Below, in pieces: positions 12,941 to 27,632 of a stretch of 64,000 nt of DNA. The number at the start of each line of letters is the position of its first letter. Positions within the stretch are counted from its first letter, which is position 1. A model generated the notes under the pieces. It ran no database searches, was not told the origin of the DNA, and worked only from the letters and a program-made list of their open reading frames with translations. Source of the stretch: Gautieria morchelliformis (Eukaryota > Basidiomycota > Agaricomycetes > Gomphales > Gomphaceae); NCBI GenBank assembly GCA_015179125.1, contig WHVA01000062.1:62001-126000 (forward strand), in the 5' to 3' direction. Made by a program: the position numbers and the translations under genes.

Positions 12941-14094
12941 CTATTGTGTCTGGGCTCCATAACCCCTAATGTTCTCTGCAAAACTCCATTGTGTCTCTGC
13001 GGACAGCGCATCAGAAATATCAATTCCAGTCGCGGTAATCTTGGCAATTTGATACTAAGGGCCAACGATAAGCGACATCACTAGTAAAGCGACGTAAAGC
13101 GACTGTTAACTCACTTTGTTCAAACTACGAGCATCACGGTAGAATAGTACCCTCAAGCTATCCTCCAAGATCGACTGTGCTTCTTCCCCGGTCAAGATAT
13201 CTTCTTTGCCCTCGACTGCTTTGCGAAGAAGTGGCTGGGCGATGTAGGCACCGTAACCAGTGGCAATTGTTGAAGCACTATATGTTGTGCCTAGCAGGTC
13301 GACATAGGCCAAGAAACTGGACGGGATTGCACACATGTCAATGCCAATATTTCAGTGTAATCGCCTGTCCCCACCTCTTCCCGTCTTTGTAGCCCCCAAC
13401 AATAAGAGAATTCCATAATGGATTGAATTTCGAGCGGCGAGCATACATAACCTGACTGAGGTATTCAAAGATCTCGTTTGGTCCAAGTTTGTGGCCATCG
13501 GCCTCATTGAACTCCACAACCCTGTGCAAAGGTAAGCTGCCATAGCTCCAAAAATCCGAGATATCATCACAGACATCAGATCGTCAAGTAATGCTTGTAG
13601 ATATTGGAAGTCGCTCATGTCTCCCCCTGCACCTAGAACGGTATAGTCTCCGACCCCGTGCAATCGGCTGACGTCCTTGAACCGTGCCAACGAACCATAA
13701 GAAGCTTACCCAAGCACAGAAAGATATGCATCAGGTTTGGCAGCATTAACGCGATTACGCAGACGAACCTAACGTGTCGGCAGCCATCATTATGCCATCC
13801 TTGTACTTGATCCCTAGTACGGACGTGCCAGTTACAATCGGTTGTCTGCCACGGTTGAAGGACATGTTGACCCAACAACAGAAGTAAAGCATAGAGCACG
13901 CACTGTGTATGTTGTACGCCTTCCGCAAAAGTATCTTTTGGCTGAGGACGTGCGTGTATTGGATATGTGTTATACGCGTCAATAGCGTCATTTCTCTACG
14001 AATTAGATATGTCAGGTTAACCAGTGTTCGAAGTAACATAATTCCGGTGACAGATACATACGGGGCGACCCCAGTTAGTTGGGAAGTGGTCCAT
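12941..14094 (-). CDS. PRE4: Proteasome core particle subunit beta-7 (PRE4/PSMB4 family)
   Basis: This is a non-catalytic beta subunit of the 20S proteasome. The ATG at 14094 gives MDHFPTNWGRP, the usual fungal start, followed by an intron. A central exon carries QPIVTGTSVLGIKYKDGIMMAADTLGS. Spliced exons then give YGSLARFKDVSRLHGVGDYT, LGAGGDMSDFQYLQALLDDL, GPNEIFEYLSQVMYARRSK, NPLWNSLIVGGYKDGK, YVDLLGTTYSASTIATGYGA and ILEDSLRVLFYRDARSLNK. The last exon reads ITATGIDISDALSAETQW and ends near GAQTQ with a stop at 12941. The N-terminal prosegment exon between about 13,870 and 14,060 is hard to place by eye. The gene ends 263 nt from the stop of the convergent OTC gene. Confidence 0.93.
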
Positions 14095-14807
14095 GGATAA
14101 CAGGTAAGAAGAAAGCTTTGAAACGCGACGCGCAAGCAGTCTGATTACGCAAGCAAATGCTTATGCCGCGCCTAATTACAACTTTTAACCTCTCAACTCA
14201 CCGCGAAAATGATGAAATTCCCAATTTGGAAATACACCATGAAAACACATTCTTTACATTTAGTACATGTATTAGTGTTTTGAACTTTATGTTTTCTGGA
14301 ATGTTCTAGACACTAGGAGACATTGAGATAAGGGTAGTCTGCTTGTCGCCTGGTCTCTAAAACATTCCAGAAAACATAAAGTTTTCCAAAACACTCTAAT
14401 GCATACATGGAACAAAATTTTTTGACATGTATGGGCAGTTTTGAGAACCATACATGGAACAAAAAGTTTTAGACAAGTATGGGCAATTTTGATAACCATG
14501 TGTGTACTAAATGTAAAGAATGTGTTTTCATCGCATATTTCCAAATTGGGCATTTCATGAATCCTTTTCACAGTGCTATAGGTTTTCATCAGATGCAGTG
14601 GGATTATTCTTCGGGTCAGAAACTAGAGGCTGCTAGTGGCTTGTTGTATCAGGTCTGTGGTGGCTAGACGCGATATGGGTGAATCGAATTTCAGGCCGTA
14701 CCATTACAGGAATTGACACTTGCGCATCTTCCAGGCTAGTGCCACTTCTATAATCTGTATTATTTTGGTTGAAGATACGGTATCTATCAGCTTCATATCG
14801 TAGCTAC
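14095..14807. other. Intergenic region carrying a foldback element
   Basis: The 713-base gap between PRE4 (start) and CCT8 (stop), both on the minus strand, is half occupied by the MITE-like repeat at 14212-14559. The remainder holds the PRE4 upstream sequence and a CCT8 3' flank, and I see no coding frame there. Confidence 0.6.
14212..14559. repeat. MITE-like foldback element with about 53-bp terminal inverted repeats
   Basis: The ends are inverted copies. ATGAAATTCCCAATTTGGAA at the left is matched by the complement of TTCCAAATTGGGCATTTCAT at the right, and the match continues through GAAAACACATTCTTTACATT. A second, inner inverted pair (TTTTCTGGAATGTTCTAGA against TCTAAAACATTCCAGAAAA) lies at about 14290-14310 and 14356-14377. 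Between them a unit of about 45 bp starting CATACATGGAACAAAA is tandemly duplicated at 14402-14445 and 14446-14491. No coding capacity is seen. A target duplication could not be fixed with confidence. Confidence 0.75.
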
Positions 14808-16880
14808 TCAATCCTCATCCCAGTTACCCGCCTGTTGTGGTACTTTTGGTCCACCTGCAGGCTTGCTCATGATGATACTATCGACACTAAGCACCGAAAT
14901 CGCTGCTTCGGTAGCGAGTCGGATACCCCACGATTTTGCCGCGAGCGAATCGTAAATGCTAAGCGATGGCGCTGGCAGCGTTCCACCTGAATCAGAGTCC
15001 ACCTGAATATGAAGTCGGTATTAACAAGCCGACCACATAATCAGCATCAAATTTACCTCAACATCAACACCCCATGTCGGAGCACCCTCTTGTCCGCTAT
15101 TATGCTTTGCCCATAATTTCCCAATCACCTCGTTTCCCTCCGCCCCACCCAATGCATTTTCGGCAAGCGTCCGCGGCACAACTTCGAGCGCGGTCGCATA
15201 TTTTCGCACCGCATGCTGATTCAACCCCTTTAAGCTACTGCCGTACGCCTCGACACGTTTTGCAAGCTCGAGCTCTGTGGCACCCGCGCCGGGAACAAGC
15301 CGTGCATCTTTAAGCAGGGCTTTCAACACATTGACGCCGTCATCAACGGCACGCTCAAGATCATCCAAGGAGTTCTGTGTTGCACCACGGAGAACGATAG
15401 TTGAGGTGCGGGACTTTTCGCCATCTGCTGCATCGCCATTACGTTCTTCGTCCGAGAGCTGTCGAAGAACAGTGACGCGGTCTCCGCCGACTTCAATGCA
15501 CTCGAGTACGTCTACAAAGCCGGCTTCTTCCGCAGTAGGAGCACCCATGCGTGCTAGCGGTGTGGCGTTCACAACGCGGCAAAGACGCCGTAGGTCAAAC
15601 TTGGACAATACTTTAACCACCACAATTGACATGCGGTTGAGATAGTGCAGTGCGAGCTCGCCCACAGATGAGCCTGCGATGATGACCTTAACGCCGGAGT
15701 CTGCAATTTCTTTGACGATCTGAACATGGGAATGACGTAAGACTGAAGGCATCATCGAGCAAAAGTAGGGATTTAACCTTTTCCATTTGTTTCTCTTCTC
15801 CACGGGTGAAGTTCAACATCTCATCAGCATTCTTTAACAGGACAGTCCCCTTTGTCTCTGTTTGTGCGACATCCAAACCGCAAGTGAAGACTGCAACTTT
15901 GGATTTTGTAGCTTTTTTCACAATCCCTGACATAGCTACCCATTAGATCATGTATTGATATCATTTGAGATAATACTCTCACCTTCCGGCTCCCGGCCAA
16001 ACACCATACCCCGAACAACTCTGCTCCCTGAAAGACTGCCACCCATGATCTTCACCACACGGACGTTATCCACATTGAAGTTTTTAGGATTGGGTGGCAT
16101 GACCGCTAAGGCAGCTTCGGCGACTAATGACGCCAAAATATCCTCCGAGCCATATTGTTTTGCAGCGATAGCCGGTTTTAATGCAAGTGTAAGTGACGCC
16201 TGTGTCAAGGGGCTTGGGAGAGTGTGAACCGAAAGCGCTGCGAACGAGACACGAGATTAATCCCTAATACCAAACCTCAGTTTGTCGCACCCACTTTCTA
16301 GTTCTGCCAGCGCTTTAATACTTGCCAGCTCGTAACCCTGGATAACCTCGCTTGGATGTAAACCCATAACAAGTAATGGCCCAGCTTTCTTCAAAAGCTC
16401 TCCGGCAAGGATAAGTACAAAATTTGTGGCGTCGCCCATCTGGCCAACTAGTTAGATCCACCACGTATACGACACGCCTCTTACCTCAGATTCCTGCGCC
16501 TGACTAGCCATAACCAGAAGTTTTGCAGCAGGATGGACGACCTCGATTTCTCGTATGATGGTAGCAGCATCCGACGTAACGAATAATCGTCCAAGATGAT
16601 TTATGATTAGTTTATTCCGACCTACAAGTTGCGAAACATAAGTAATAATAGGAAATTCAGGACCTCACATACCGTTGGGACCAAAACTGGTGCGGACGAG
16701 ATCTGAAAGCTCTGCGACCGCTTGAATGTTACGCAATACCGCATCCTCGAGGCCTTGCAGTTGCTTAAGAGCAATAAAAATGTTAAACATAGCATATACC
16801 AAAATGCTGTTTATATAACGCACTTTGTACCCATCTTTGAACAGCTGGATGTTATTGGCTTTTGGGACTTTGAGAGACAT
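14808..16880 (-). CDS. CCT8: T-complex protein 1 subunit theta (cytosolic chaperonin CCT)
   Basis: The product is one of eight paralogous subunits of the CCT/TRiC ring that folds actin, tubulin and other proteins using ATP. The ATG at 16880 gives MSLKVPKANNIQLFKDGYK, the theta N-terminus. LEDAVLRNIQAVAELSDLVR and SFGPNGM follow, then NKLIINHLGRLFVTSDAATI and the ATPase segment GDATNFVLILAGELLKKAG; theta subunits use GDAT rather than GDGT. Further exons carry VRVVKIMGGSLSGSRVVRGM, VKVIIAGSSVGELALHYL, the apical-domain region and LVPGAGATELELAKRVEAY. The C-terminus is IIMSKPAGGPKVPQQ and ends NWDED at the stop at 14808. At least six introns are implied. Length and order match the family. Confidence 0.95.
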
Positions 16881-17179
16881 GATGTCAAACGCGTCGAATC
16901 GGAGTTACAATTTCGGTGCAGATCGACTATAACGGTACCAGGTCCATTACAGTAGGTCACATCTCTCTCTCTCACATAACTGTAACAGATATGGCTTATT
17001 GTATTCATATATAGCGGTTCGGAACAAGTTGTTGATACATGATATCTAGAGGGGAAACTAGTACCGACAGTTACTTCCAGCCCGCACTTTGAAAAAAAAA
17101 AAAGAATAGACAAGACAAATATCCTTGACATCTACACTCAACCAAGTTACACGTAGACAGTCGGGAAGGTAGGAATGTA

Positions 17180-20230
<3,051 letters not shown>

Positions 20231-20296
20231 ACTCGGTAGGAGAGTAAACGGTAGGAGAGAGAGAAGATGCGGCGTCTGAAAATTATTCAGCGTCAA

Positions 20297-22268
20297 ATTA
20301 TGTAAGCAGGTCGAACATCAAGGCAAGTCCATCTCAATTTCAAGGTATCTATCATAGGCCAGATCTGCGTCATTGTGCCTCATAACTACATGTTTCAGCC
20401 AGAGAAACCGTCTTTGATAACAGCAACATTCTTCACTGCGCTATGTACGACTGTCGCGTCAGTGACACTCCATGCCTAGTACTTACCTACACGGGTGATT
20501 CACGCGGTGGAAGTACACACGCACGCAATGTTCTATAGCATGGACTAGACTGGATAAAGGAGAACAGGTTTGTGGAAACCTTACCAGAGGGAAGGGCGAG
20601 AGGTTGGAAGACCCTGGTCGAGATGCAGAAAGGGACGGGCGGCAAGATAACTAGAGAACTCACTCGAAGGTTAAAGAGTGAAACCATCTCGGTTAGCATG
20701 TCATTGTATCTGATGTGTATTTGCACCCGCTTTGCAACTCTGGAACAGGGTCAGTCCGACATATATATCTTCTGGACGGCATTTCGATGGATGCTATTTA
20801 TCATTATCAGGAGAGCAAACAAAAACGTGGAAAATACCTGTCATAGAGACTTAGATGGCGAATGGATTCATTGAGACTGCAGCGAGCGCTATCGAAGGGT
20901 CGATCATCTAGAGGACCAGACCTGGGCGGAGGTCGACACCTGGAAATGGCGTTGGGGTTATCATCACTGCCCAATTTGCATATTTGCTCATATAACGAGG
21001 CCTTCTCTCAGCAGTCCCTTCTGTGCCGCTTCGTTTCAACGAATCCCAGGAGGCAATATCTTAGGACATACTTCGGGTGAGCCCGCAACTTGAACATGCC
21101 AGCCCATCGGACCGGTCGAATGCGTCGAACTATTATCGCTCCTAACTTACTGCAATATAATGACATGGAAATGAGTCACGCAGTTAATCCCTACGCTGCT
21201 TCTGATTCTACGCCCTCGATCGTGGTTATATCCGACATCTGTCTCCCCTGGTATTGCTATCTCCCAATACTTGCCAGGTCATTCGCGCAGGCCTTTTCAT
21301 GTTCACCTTTCCTCGACTTACAGGCCTCACAATCGATATGAGGGGTATACTATGCGTGTGTGGAGAGCCTTTGCTGTCCACCAAGCAGGAAGTTCAAGAC
21401 ATTATGTACACATCAACCCGGTCATTGGCGAACGAGGTGTTTTGTGGAGTTTCTGGCATGACAACGAAGGAAAGTGGTTGCGTTTGGTTCACGTCAGATC
21501 CGAGCAACCCATTTATTGCACCTCGCTTGGACAAGGCGAACTTGCTTAGATACTTACCCCTCGCCTACTCAGCCCCATACTTAACGCTTCCTTTCAGCAG
21601 ACGCCTCCAATATTTCCGCTTGCGAACTTCTTGACTAGGTGCATACATTATTAGTCGTATTATGACCCAAACGACGCTCCGATGGTTGCCCTTCTTTGCA
21701 TCTGTGGGCGCCCTGGGATCCTACCCCTCCTTCCCTTTCCTCATTTCAGGTAATTTTTGCTTCCGGTGCCCTCCCCCTGCCTGCGCCTACCCGCCTTCCT
21801 CTTTCATCACCCTCCTCTTTCCCTGCCTCTGCCTGTGCCCCTCCTCTTTCCCAAGAGTACACTACTATGGCTTCAATCCAAGATATGCACTGTTGTGTTC
21901 ATATCCTTAACCTCCACGAAGTTAAGGATCTGAATACAACAGTGCATATCTCTTGCGATTGGAAGCCCGACGAGTGAGTAACCAATTTCGCACAGAACTT
22001 CTTGTATTTATGACCTCACATGCCATTTTTTTAAATTTTTTTTAAGTTTGCCTACATAGTGCATCGTGTCAATCACGTTGCTGCCTGAAACTATAATCCA
22101 GTGTTACGCTGGTGATGTTCCGGAATTTGCACCTTGACCGAAGCATTCACACACAGTAATCGTTCATTACAACAATATTAGTCAGCAGGTCAACCACCAC
22201 CTGGTGCGTTCGCCCGGCAGGATACGTCGTCATATTAAGTAATTAGTTCCACTCTTTCTCCTCAAACA
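20297..22268. other. Region between PRP43 and FunK1 with only weak coding signs
   Basis: Plus-strand open frames near 21,090-21,640 include the composition-plausible stretches AFAVHQAGSSRHYVHINPV and GVLWSFWHDNEGKWLRLVHV. I recognise no family and cannot assemble a convincing gene. A small spliced uncharacterised gene or a decayed one is possible. Position 21,720-21,870 is pyrimidine-rich, and the hairpin at 21,882-21,950 follows directly. The 300 bases before 22,269 should include the FunK1 promoter. Confidence 0.4.
21882..21950. repeat. Near-perfect 30-bp hairpin (inverted repeat with 9-nt loop)
   Basis: The left arm at 21,882-21,911 begins GATATGCACTGTTGT and the right arm at 21,921-21,950 ends ACAACAGTGCATATC. 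Only two of thirty positions do not pair, and the loop is CTCCACGAA. The hairpin lies about 320 nt upstream of the FunK1 start codon, outside any recognised gene. Confidence 0.85.
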
Positions 22269-24733
22269 ATGTCAAGACCAGTCAAAGCGGATGTTCTCCG
22301 CCACCACATCCAAAAAGCCATCACTGATGGGGATTTTTGGCTACTTTCTAGCGAAAGTGATTCAGACCTGCCACTCAAGTTGGATGGTGACTCTGAAACC
22401 TACAAAAGATGTGCCTCATACATATCAACCATCCAGGCGGTTGAGAAACCAGAACACAAGATCTACGAGCCTCTCGCAAAACTACTTACAGAGGTCAGTC
22501 GCATCGTCCACTGCATGCAGGTCAAAGGGTCTCGCACCTCTGCCCTCACTGCTACCAATTCACTAATAATGTTTATACCTCGAGCAACCTCGGTCCAAGA
22601 GGCTGACGACGGCGAGGCTATCAGACCGGACATTGCAGGTGTTGAGGCAACCGCCGAGGAAGTTGTGAAATATCTGGAAGATGGTGACCTCCCGGATTGG
22701 ATCTCATCCTTGCGCTGGTCCCAGCTCGTGTCTGTTGCTGAAGTAAAGTTAGCCAATCTGCCAGAGCAGCGGAAGGAAGCCGATATGCTTCAATTGCTGA
22801 GTTATGTTTGGTGTGCGAATCGTTATCAACCCAATCGTTTCATCCATACGGCTTTACTCGCGTTCAAAACAGGATTTATGACCCTCCAGTACCATCCGGA
22901 TAGCGTGGCTGTCTCCTCAAGTCACCCTTATTCTGACATTGAAGGCCTGGTTCGGTATGTTTACGATGTGTACTACCCAGGTGGAACCACATCAACACCC
23001 CTTGAATTCACAAATTTAAAGCCTATTCCAAGCTCACCACATGAGCTGAAGACAAATGCCGTTACCACTCTTCTCAAGCCGCACTTCACATATACTGTCC
23101 AAGGTGATGATGAAACTGTTCAATATTCCATCTTCGATCTCTTTCATGGGTCAGGTTTTGGCCGACAAGCATATGTAGGCTTAGGTGCTAAAACAACCGC
23201 AGGCGGAAGATCTCCCCTGATCATCGTTTTGAAAGTCTATTGTCGGGATGCAGCCTGCCGGTTCAAGGAAGAGCATATAATCCAAAAGATCCACAGGGAT
23301 GGGTATTTACCAGGAGTCCCCAGGATATGCGAAGACACACAGGAACAGCCATTTGTGTTGCAGGGGTCTCATGAGCAGGATCCTGTGTGGGAAGCATGCA
23401 TGATATCTTTAGCAACCACAGGTGAAAGTTTAAGCACGTGCAAGAATGTCTTGCAGTTCTTGAAGGCCATGTATGACCTCACAGAAGGTGTGTGCATGTG
23501 CTTGATCTGCCTCATTCATACTGGTGCTAACATCACATAGTTCATCGCATCCTAGTAGAGAGAAAGCACATCTTACATCGCGACATCAGTTGGGGAAACA
23601 TCCTCATCAACCATAGACATTTTGAAGGTCCCGATGAAGACATTAGTGGCTTTGGTTTCATTGACAACCTCTTGGGAGAGTCGTCAGTCACATTTCATCT
23701 TTTCAAAGATTAATTTTACACAATCTCTTAGGGAGCCGAAAGTGCAAGTCCTCCTTACTGACTTTGACAACGCCACGATGATTCAGGAGGTAGGTGAAGG
23801 AAAACATGAACACCATGGAACCAAATCGGTAAGTTGGTATTAACAAATGATCTGATTCCCATCTTACAACATATTAGGACATGCATCGCAGTATCACGGT
23901 AAGTCCATGGGCTCTTGGCATACTACTCGGTTAACCCTTTGAGCCAGGGCACACCGGCCTTCATTGCTGAAGTCCTCGCCCGCCTGGGCCCTGAACGCAT
24001 CAAACCTAACAAGATTCCATGGGGTGATTTGCAAGACCTCAATGATAACGTCGACGCACATCCCCTGGAGGACAGGCATAATTCTGACGTGGAGTTTTTT
24101 AAGGAAGTCGCGAGTTACAAAACTTTTGATCCTACACATGTTTCACACCAAGCGATCCATGATGCCGAATCAATCTTCTGGATCATAGTCTACTTCATGA
24201 TCCGGGCCAACCCAAAGGGATCAGACAGCCACAAGTCCATATCGGACCGTTCGAAACTATTTGATGCTATCATGGGGCACAAAATCGGTAGTCTCTACCG
24301 TAGTCGCGCACTTCTCTTTCGTTTTACTGTGGAGGAATGGATGGGGGTACTTCCTGAAGAACTACACAGCGTTTCTGGAGCACTCGTCAGCCTTTCAGGC
24401 TACTTCTCCTTTCCCTGGCACGGTATACAAGTACCTGTCAAACATCAATTTCATGCTCACAATTTCCTTCAACGTTTGCTCATCGCCAAGATCAGGCAAC
24501 TTACGGAATTGAAGAATCCAATACAACTTGAACTGGTCCCATTGCCCGTTCGATCGGAGCTGGGTTGGATACAGCTCACTGGCGACTTGAAAAGCCTGGT
24601 TTTCAAGAGCCAGCGGAAAAGATTGCACACTGAGGACGTTAGGGCTGTAAAGCGGAGAAAACTCGAGCCGTCTCAGGCTGAAGGTGGTGATGATCACCCG
24701 TTCACTTTGAATTATGTCATTAATTTGTATTAG
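22269..24733 (+). CDS. FunK1-type fungal protein kinase
   Basis: This is a large fungal-specific serine/threonine kinase-like protein (FunK1 family), common in expanded numbers in mushroom genomes; substrates are unknown. The ATG at 22269 opens a long first exon running to about 23,488. It includes a helical N-terminal region and the start of the kinase domain at FDLFHGSGFGRQAYVGLG (about 23,140-23,190), with VLKVYCRDAACRFKEE as the lysine-bearing strand. After an intron the catalytic loop reads HRILVERKHILHRDISWGNI; HRDISWGN is the FunK1 hallmark. Next come VLLTDFDNATM as the DFG-equivalent (DFD) and GTPAFIAEVLARLG as the activation-segment end, then HDAESIFWIIVYFMIR. The gene ends at 24,733 after a basic segment KAVKRRK-like, possibly nuclear. 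Introns interrupt the kinase domain. Confidence 0.88.
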
Positions 24734-24911
24734 ATTGTGCGCCCTCCGCTACGACCGACGTGTACACCGGTGAAGCTCGGGACATGGTAGTCGCAAGTCG
24801 CGTCACCTCGTGTGAAATCCTGCAATCAATTGTTCGCGACCCCACTGCCCGGAAAGTGATTGAGGGCGTACGAACTTCCCAGGACATTGAAAAAACGTGG
24901 TTCACTGGATC

Positions 24912-24943
24912 TCAAAGGTCTCATATTGCTATGAGACCTTTGA
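24912..24943. repeat. Perfect 14-bp hairpin with TTGC loop
   Basis: TCAAAGGTCTCATA at 24,912-24,925 pairs without mismatch with TATGAGACCTTTGA at 24,930-24,943. It sits about 180 nt past the FunK1 stop codon and could form in the 3' UTR or mark a small inverted repeat. Confidence 0.8.
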
Positions 24944-25564
24944 TAAAACCCCCGGAAGCGCTGTAAGGGAGTGTTAGCTCCCTGTACGGTTCGTTCACAC
25001 ATGGTCTGTTTTTACTACTAACAGTCTATTTTCATTTGTCTTAGAGCTTGTTTTATTCTTAGACTTAATAGTGACTATGACTCGGACAGTCTTTCTATTT
25101 TACTTGTGCGCGTGGCTTGATGACGCCGCCCCTGTCTTGCCCTTTGTCCCTCCACCCGGCCATGTCCACTTTCGCATCGTCGGCATTCACTTCTGCCGCG
25201 CTGCCACCGACGTCCACTTTGCCCTCGGTCTCGCGTCTCATTGTTCACGTTCTCTATCAGTACGCTTGTATTCCCTCTGGGAAAGCATCTTATCACTCCC
25301 CCCAGGTCCGTACTCTTAAGTCAATTCGCGCAATCCTAAAGTCTCCTTTACATGCTGCATCGTCTAGCTCTAAAGTCATTCCGTCTAATTCTCGTTACGG
25401 ATTAGCTTGAGCTTGCTGACGACATCGCTCTCGACCATCGAATCTGAGAACAAATTTTGCGTACGAACTTCGGAAATCCATATGATTGTCACAGACCAGT
25501 AAAATTCAGGAATACGTTTCTGTCATTTGGCGGCGGTCGCGGGTCTGATCAAGCAACGCGTCGT

Positions 25565-25574
25565 GTCACGTGAC
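25565..25574. promoter_or_regulatory. GTCACGTGAC palindrome upstream of TAZ1
   Basis: A 10-bp perfect palindrome centred on the CACGTG E-box lies 35 nt before the TAZ1 start codon. In fungi such sites are bound by bHLH factors of the Cbf1 type; which factor acts here is inference. Confidence 0.5.
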
Positions 25575-25609
25575 GCCGTCTATCACGCTACTTATCCCCG
25601 ACGAGGTGG

Positions 25610-26725
25610 ATGACGAGCAAGTCTTTGCTCTCAGCGTTAACTATCACCACTGTTGGACTTGGATCCAAAGCCTTCCTTAACTACCTTTGTGCAGATGTTA
25701 AGGTTTCCGGTCTCCCCCGGTTGCTCAACGAGCTAGATCGTGTGCGTACTCGGAAAGGTAGAGGTATCCTGACCGGTTGGTATATCACATTTCGAGCGAA
25801 CGCCAAATTTACGCAAATTTCATAGTTTCGAATCACATCTCAGTGTTTGTCATTATACTTTGGCTGCCGAGACTATAATGATGACTTGGAACAGGATGGA
25901 TGAGCCTCTGGTCTGGGGTATCCTCCCTGCTGAACATTTTCTTCGTGCCAGGCCAATGCGCTGGTCACTTGGAGCATCTGATATCTGTTTCACTAATTCG
26001 TGAGTCCATCATGATCTGCTTAGCGTTATTGGCTGCTCATGTATTGGTTTCAATGCAAAGAAAGGTTTTTCTCAGAGTTCTTCAGACAAGGACAGGTCTT
26101 GGAAACCTTCAGAGGGAATGGGATTAGACAACATGCTGTGGACAGGTCCATCGAGTTGTTGAACCAGGGGGAATGGGTCAGTCAGTCGCCAAATGAATCT
26201 GGAGAGTGATAGAAAGGATAGCTCTCAGGTTCATATTTTTCCTGAAGGCAAGATCGCTCAGCCCGCCCATTCGAAGTTACGACGGTTCAAATGGGGAATG
26301 TGCGTGACCTGATTATGTGGTCAATTAAGCTTACGCAGAGGTCTTCTAGCGGGAGAATGCTGATGGAGACTGACGAGCTTCCGGAAATAATACCGATGTG
26401 GCTTACAGGTACGTCATATACATTTGCATCCTCGTACAATATGCAAAATTATTGCCCAGGATTCGACCAGGTCATGGACGAAAGCCGTAGATTCCCACGA
26501 TTTCTTCCTCGGGCAGGAAAGTGTGTCAGCGTCACTTTTGGAGTTTCGGATGTTGTGCGAGGCCGAGTGAGCGCACTTCGGGAATCTCACAATCGAATCA
26601 GATCGGGAGAGCGCGAGACAGCTCATGTACGGGCGAACATCACTCGGGCGGTACAAGAGGAATTGGAAAACCTAGGAGAAAAGGTATCTGGTTCGGGAAG
26701 GGGGATTCAGAAGGAGGCAAAATAA
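25610..26725 (+). CDS. TAZ1: Tafazzin, mitochondrial lysophospholipid acyltransferase
   Basis: Tafazzin remodels cardiolipin acyl chains at mitochondrial membranes. The ATG at 25610 is followed by a hydrophobic N-terminal stretch (TITTVGLGSKAFLNYL). GRGILT joins across a phase-1 intron (about 25,775-25,823) to VSNHISV. After a second intron MDEPLVWGILPAEHFL follows, restoring the acyltransferase HX4D motif (His-Ile-Ser-Val-Met-Asp). Next come RWSLGASDICFTNS, FSEFFRQGQVLETFRGNG and RQHAVDRSIELLNQGEWVH. HIFPEGKIAQP, the second acyltransferase block, then KLRRFKWGMGRMLMETDELP, IIPMWLTGFDQVMDE and KCVSVTFGVSDVV complete the domain. The gene ends at TAA 26,723-26,725. At least five introns are inferred. 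Confidence 0.92.
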
Positions 26726-27632
26726 AGATAGATTCTTCAAGTGAACCCCTTTTTTCCGTCTTCATGCTCATTATACCTAGGTCATTACAATAATGCAGGG
26801 ATGACAGACAGGACACCATACCCTGTAATACTATCACCTAACAGGGATTTTTATAGAACATGTTCTATATGTCCTTCAGCATCAAATTTTCTAACAGGAA
26901 AAGAGGCGTCTGGGGATCCAAATGCCTGAGACCAGGAGCTCACAGCAGGCTGCTATGCCACAAAAATTTTAGGGAGCATTGGCTTATTACGTATTTATCA
27001 AGAAGGGACCGGTGATATGTATACATTTTGAGGGGCACAATGGCCACCGCCCGGCGCCGAACACTAGGCCGCCCCGCACACTCTCTCCACACGCACGCAT
27101 CAGCTTCTGGCTGTAAGTACTGTATATAAGTTCAAGTGAAACGTCATCATGTGTTACGCACGTGATTGACATGATTATCCAGTGTTTCCTAGCTACTATA
27201 GCCAGCGTAGTTTGCCCTTGACAGAGGAATTTATATTTACCTTGTGACGATTTGATGCCATAGCCTGAAATACTTCTTTTGGAGCTCGACTGTCTTCCTT
27301 TCTATCGCCCTATATGTGGTGCACTTCCGGCAACTGCATCAGCGCTCATCCCTGACAACAAGCGCCGTACACTGGCTGGCAGTGATCCCGAGACGAAGCG
27401 AATGGTACAAAGTACTTACGGTCGACATGTCGATATTTCAATTATACCAACCAAGCCCCCTCTTGCACATATTCTCGGAAACTTGCTGAACTTGACCAGT
27501 AAAGCAAAAATCACCGTGCGCGCCTCTCCTACGAGGTCACCAACGTGTTGGCACCACTTGCCAAGCTAGGCAACCCGCCAAGACTCCTCCTATAGTCTTT
27601 TTCATACCCTGCGCTGTGCGCTTTCTCTGGTC
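26726..27632. other. Intergenic region between TAZ1 and the CAX-like gene
   Basis: This 907-base stretch shows no recognisable coding similarity. It contains an 18-bp perfect palindrome TATAGAACATGTTCTATA at 26,852-26,869 and a nearby inverted CCCTGT..ACAGGG pair (26,821-26,846). The last 100 bases before 27,633 are pyrimidine-rich, as is common just upstream of fungal start codons. Confidence 0.5.

Larger units (their letters stand above)
24734..25609. other. Intergenic region between FunK1 and TAZ1
   Basis: The 876-base gap contains the FunK1 3' flank with a perfect hairpin (24,912-24,943) and the TAZ1 promoter with a palindromic CACGTG site (25,565-25,574). Open frames at about 25,070-25,410 are rich in Ser/Pro/Leu and match no family I recognise. 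Confidence 0.5.

Noticed and set aside
24760-24966. Short open frame after FunK1 as a C-terminal exon of the kinase.
   Set aside because: The kinase already has a natural stop after its basic tail at 24,733, and the hairpin at 24,912-24,943 creates part of the apparent frame.
25071-25410. Small Ser/Pro/Leu-rich protein between FunK1 and TAZ1.
   Set aside because: Two overlapping frames look equally open and neither resembles a family; composition alone can explain this.
27279-27569. A separate 96-codon protein upstream of the antiporter.
   Set aside because: No known domain, no supporting splice pattern, and it lies where the antiporter promoter should be.
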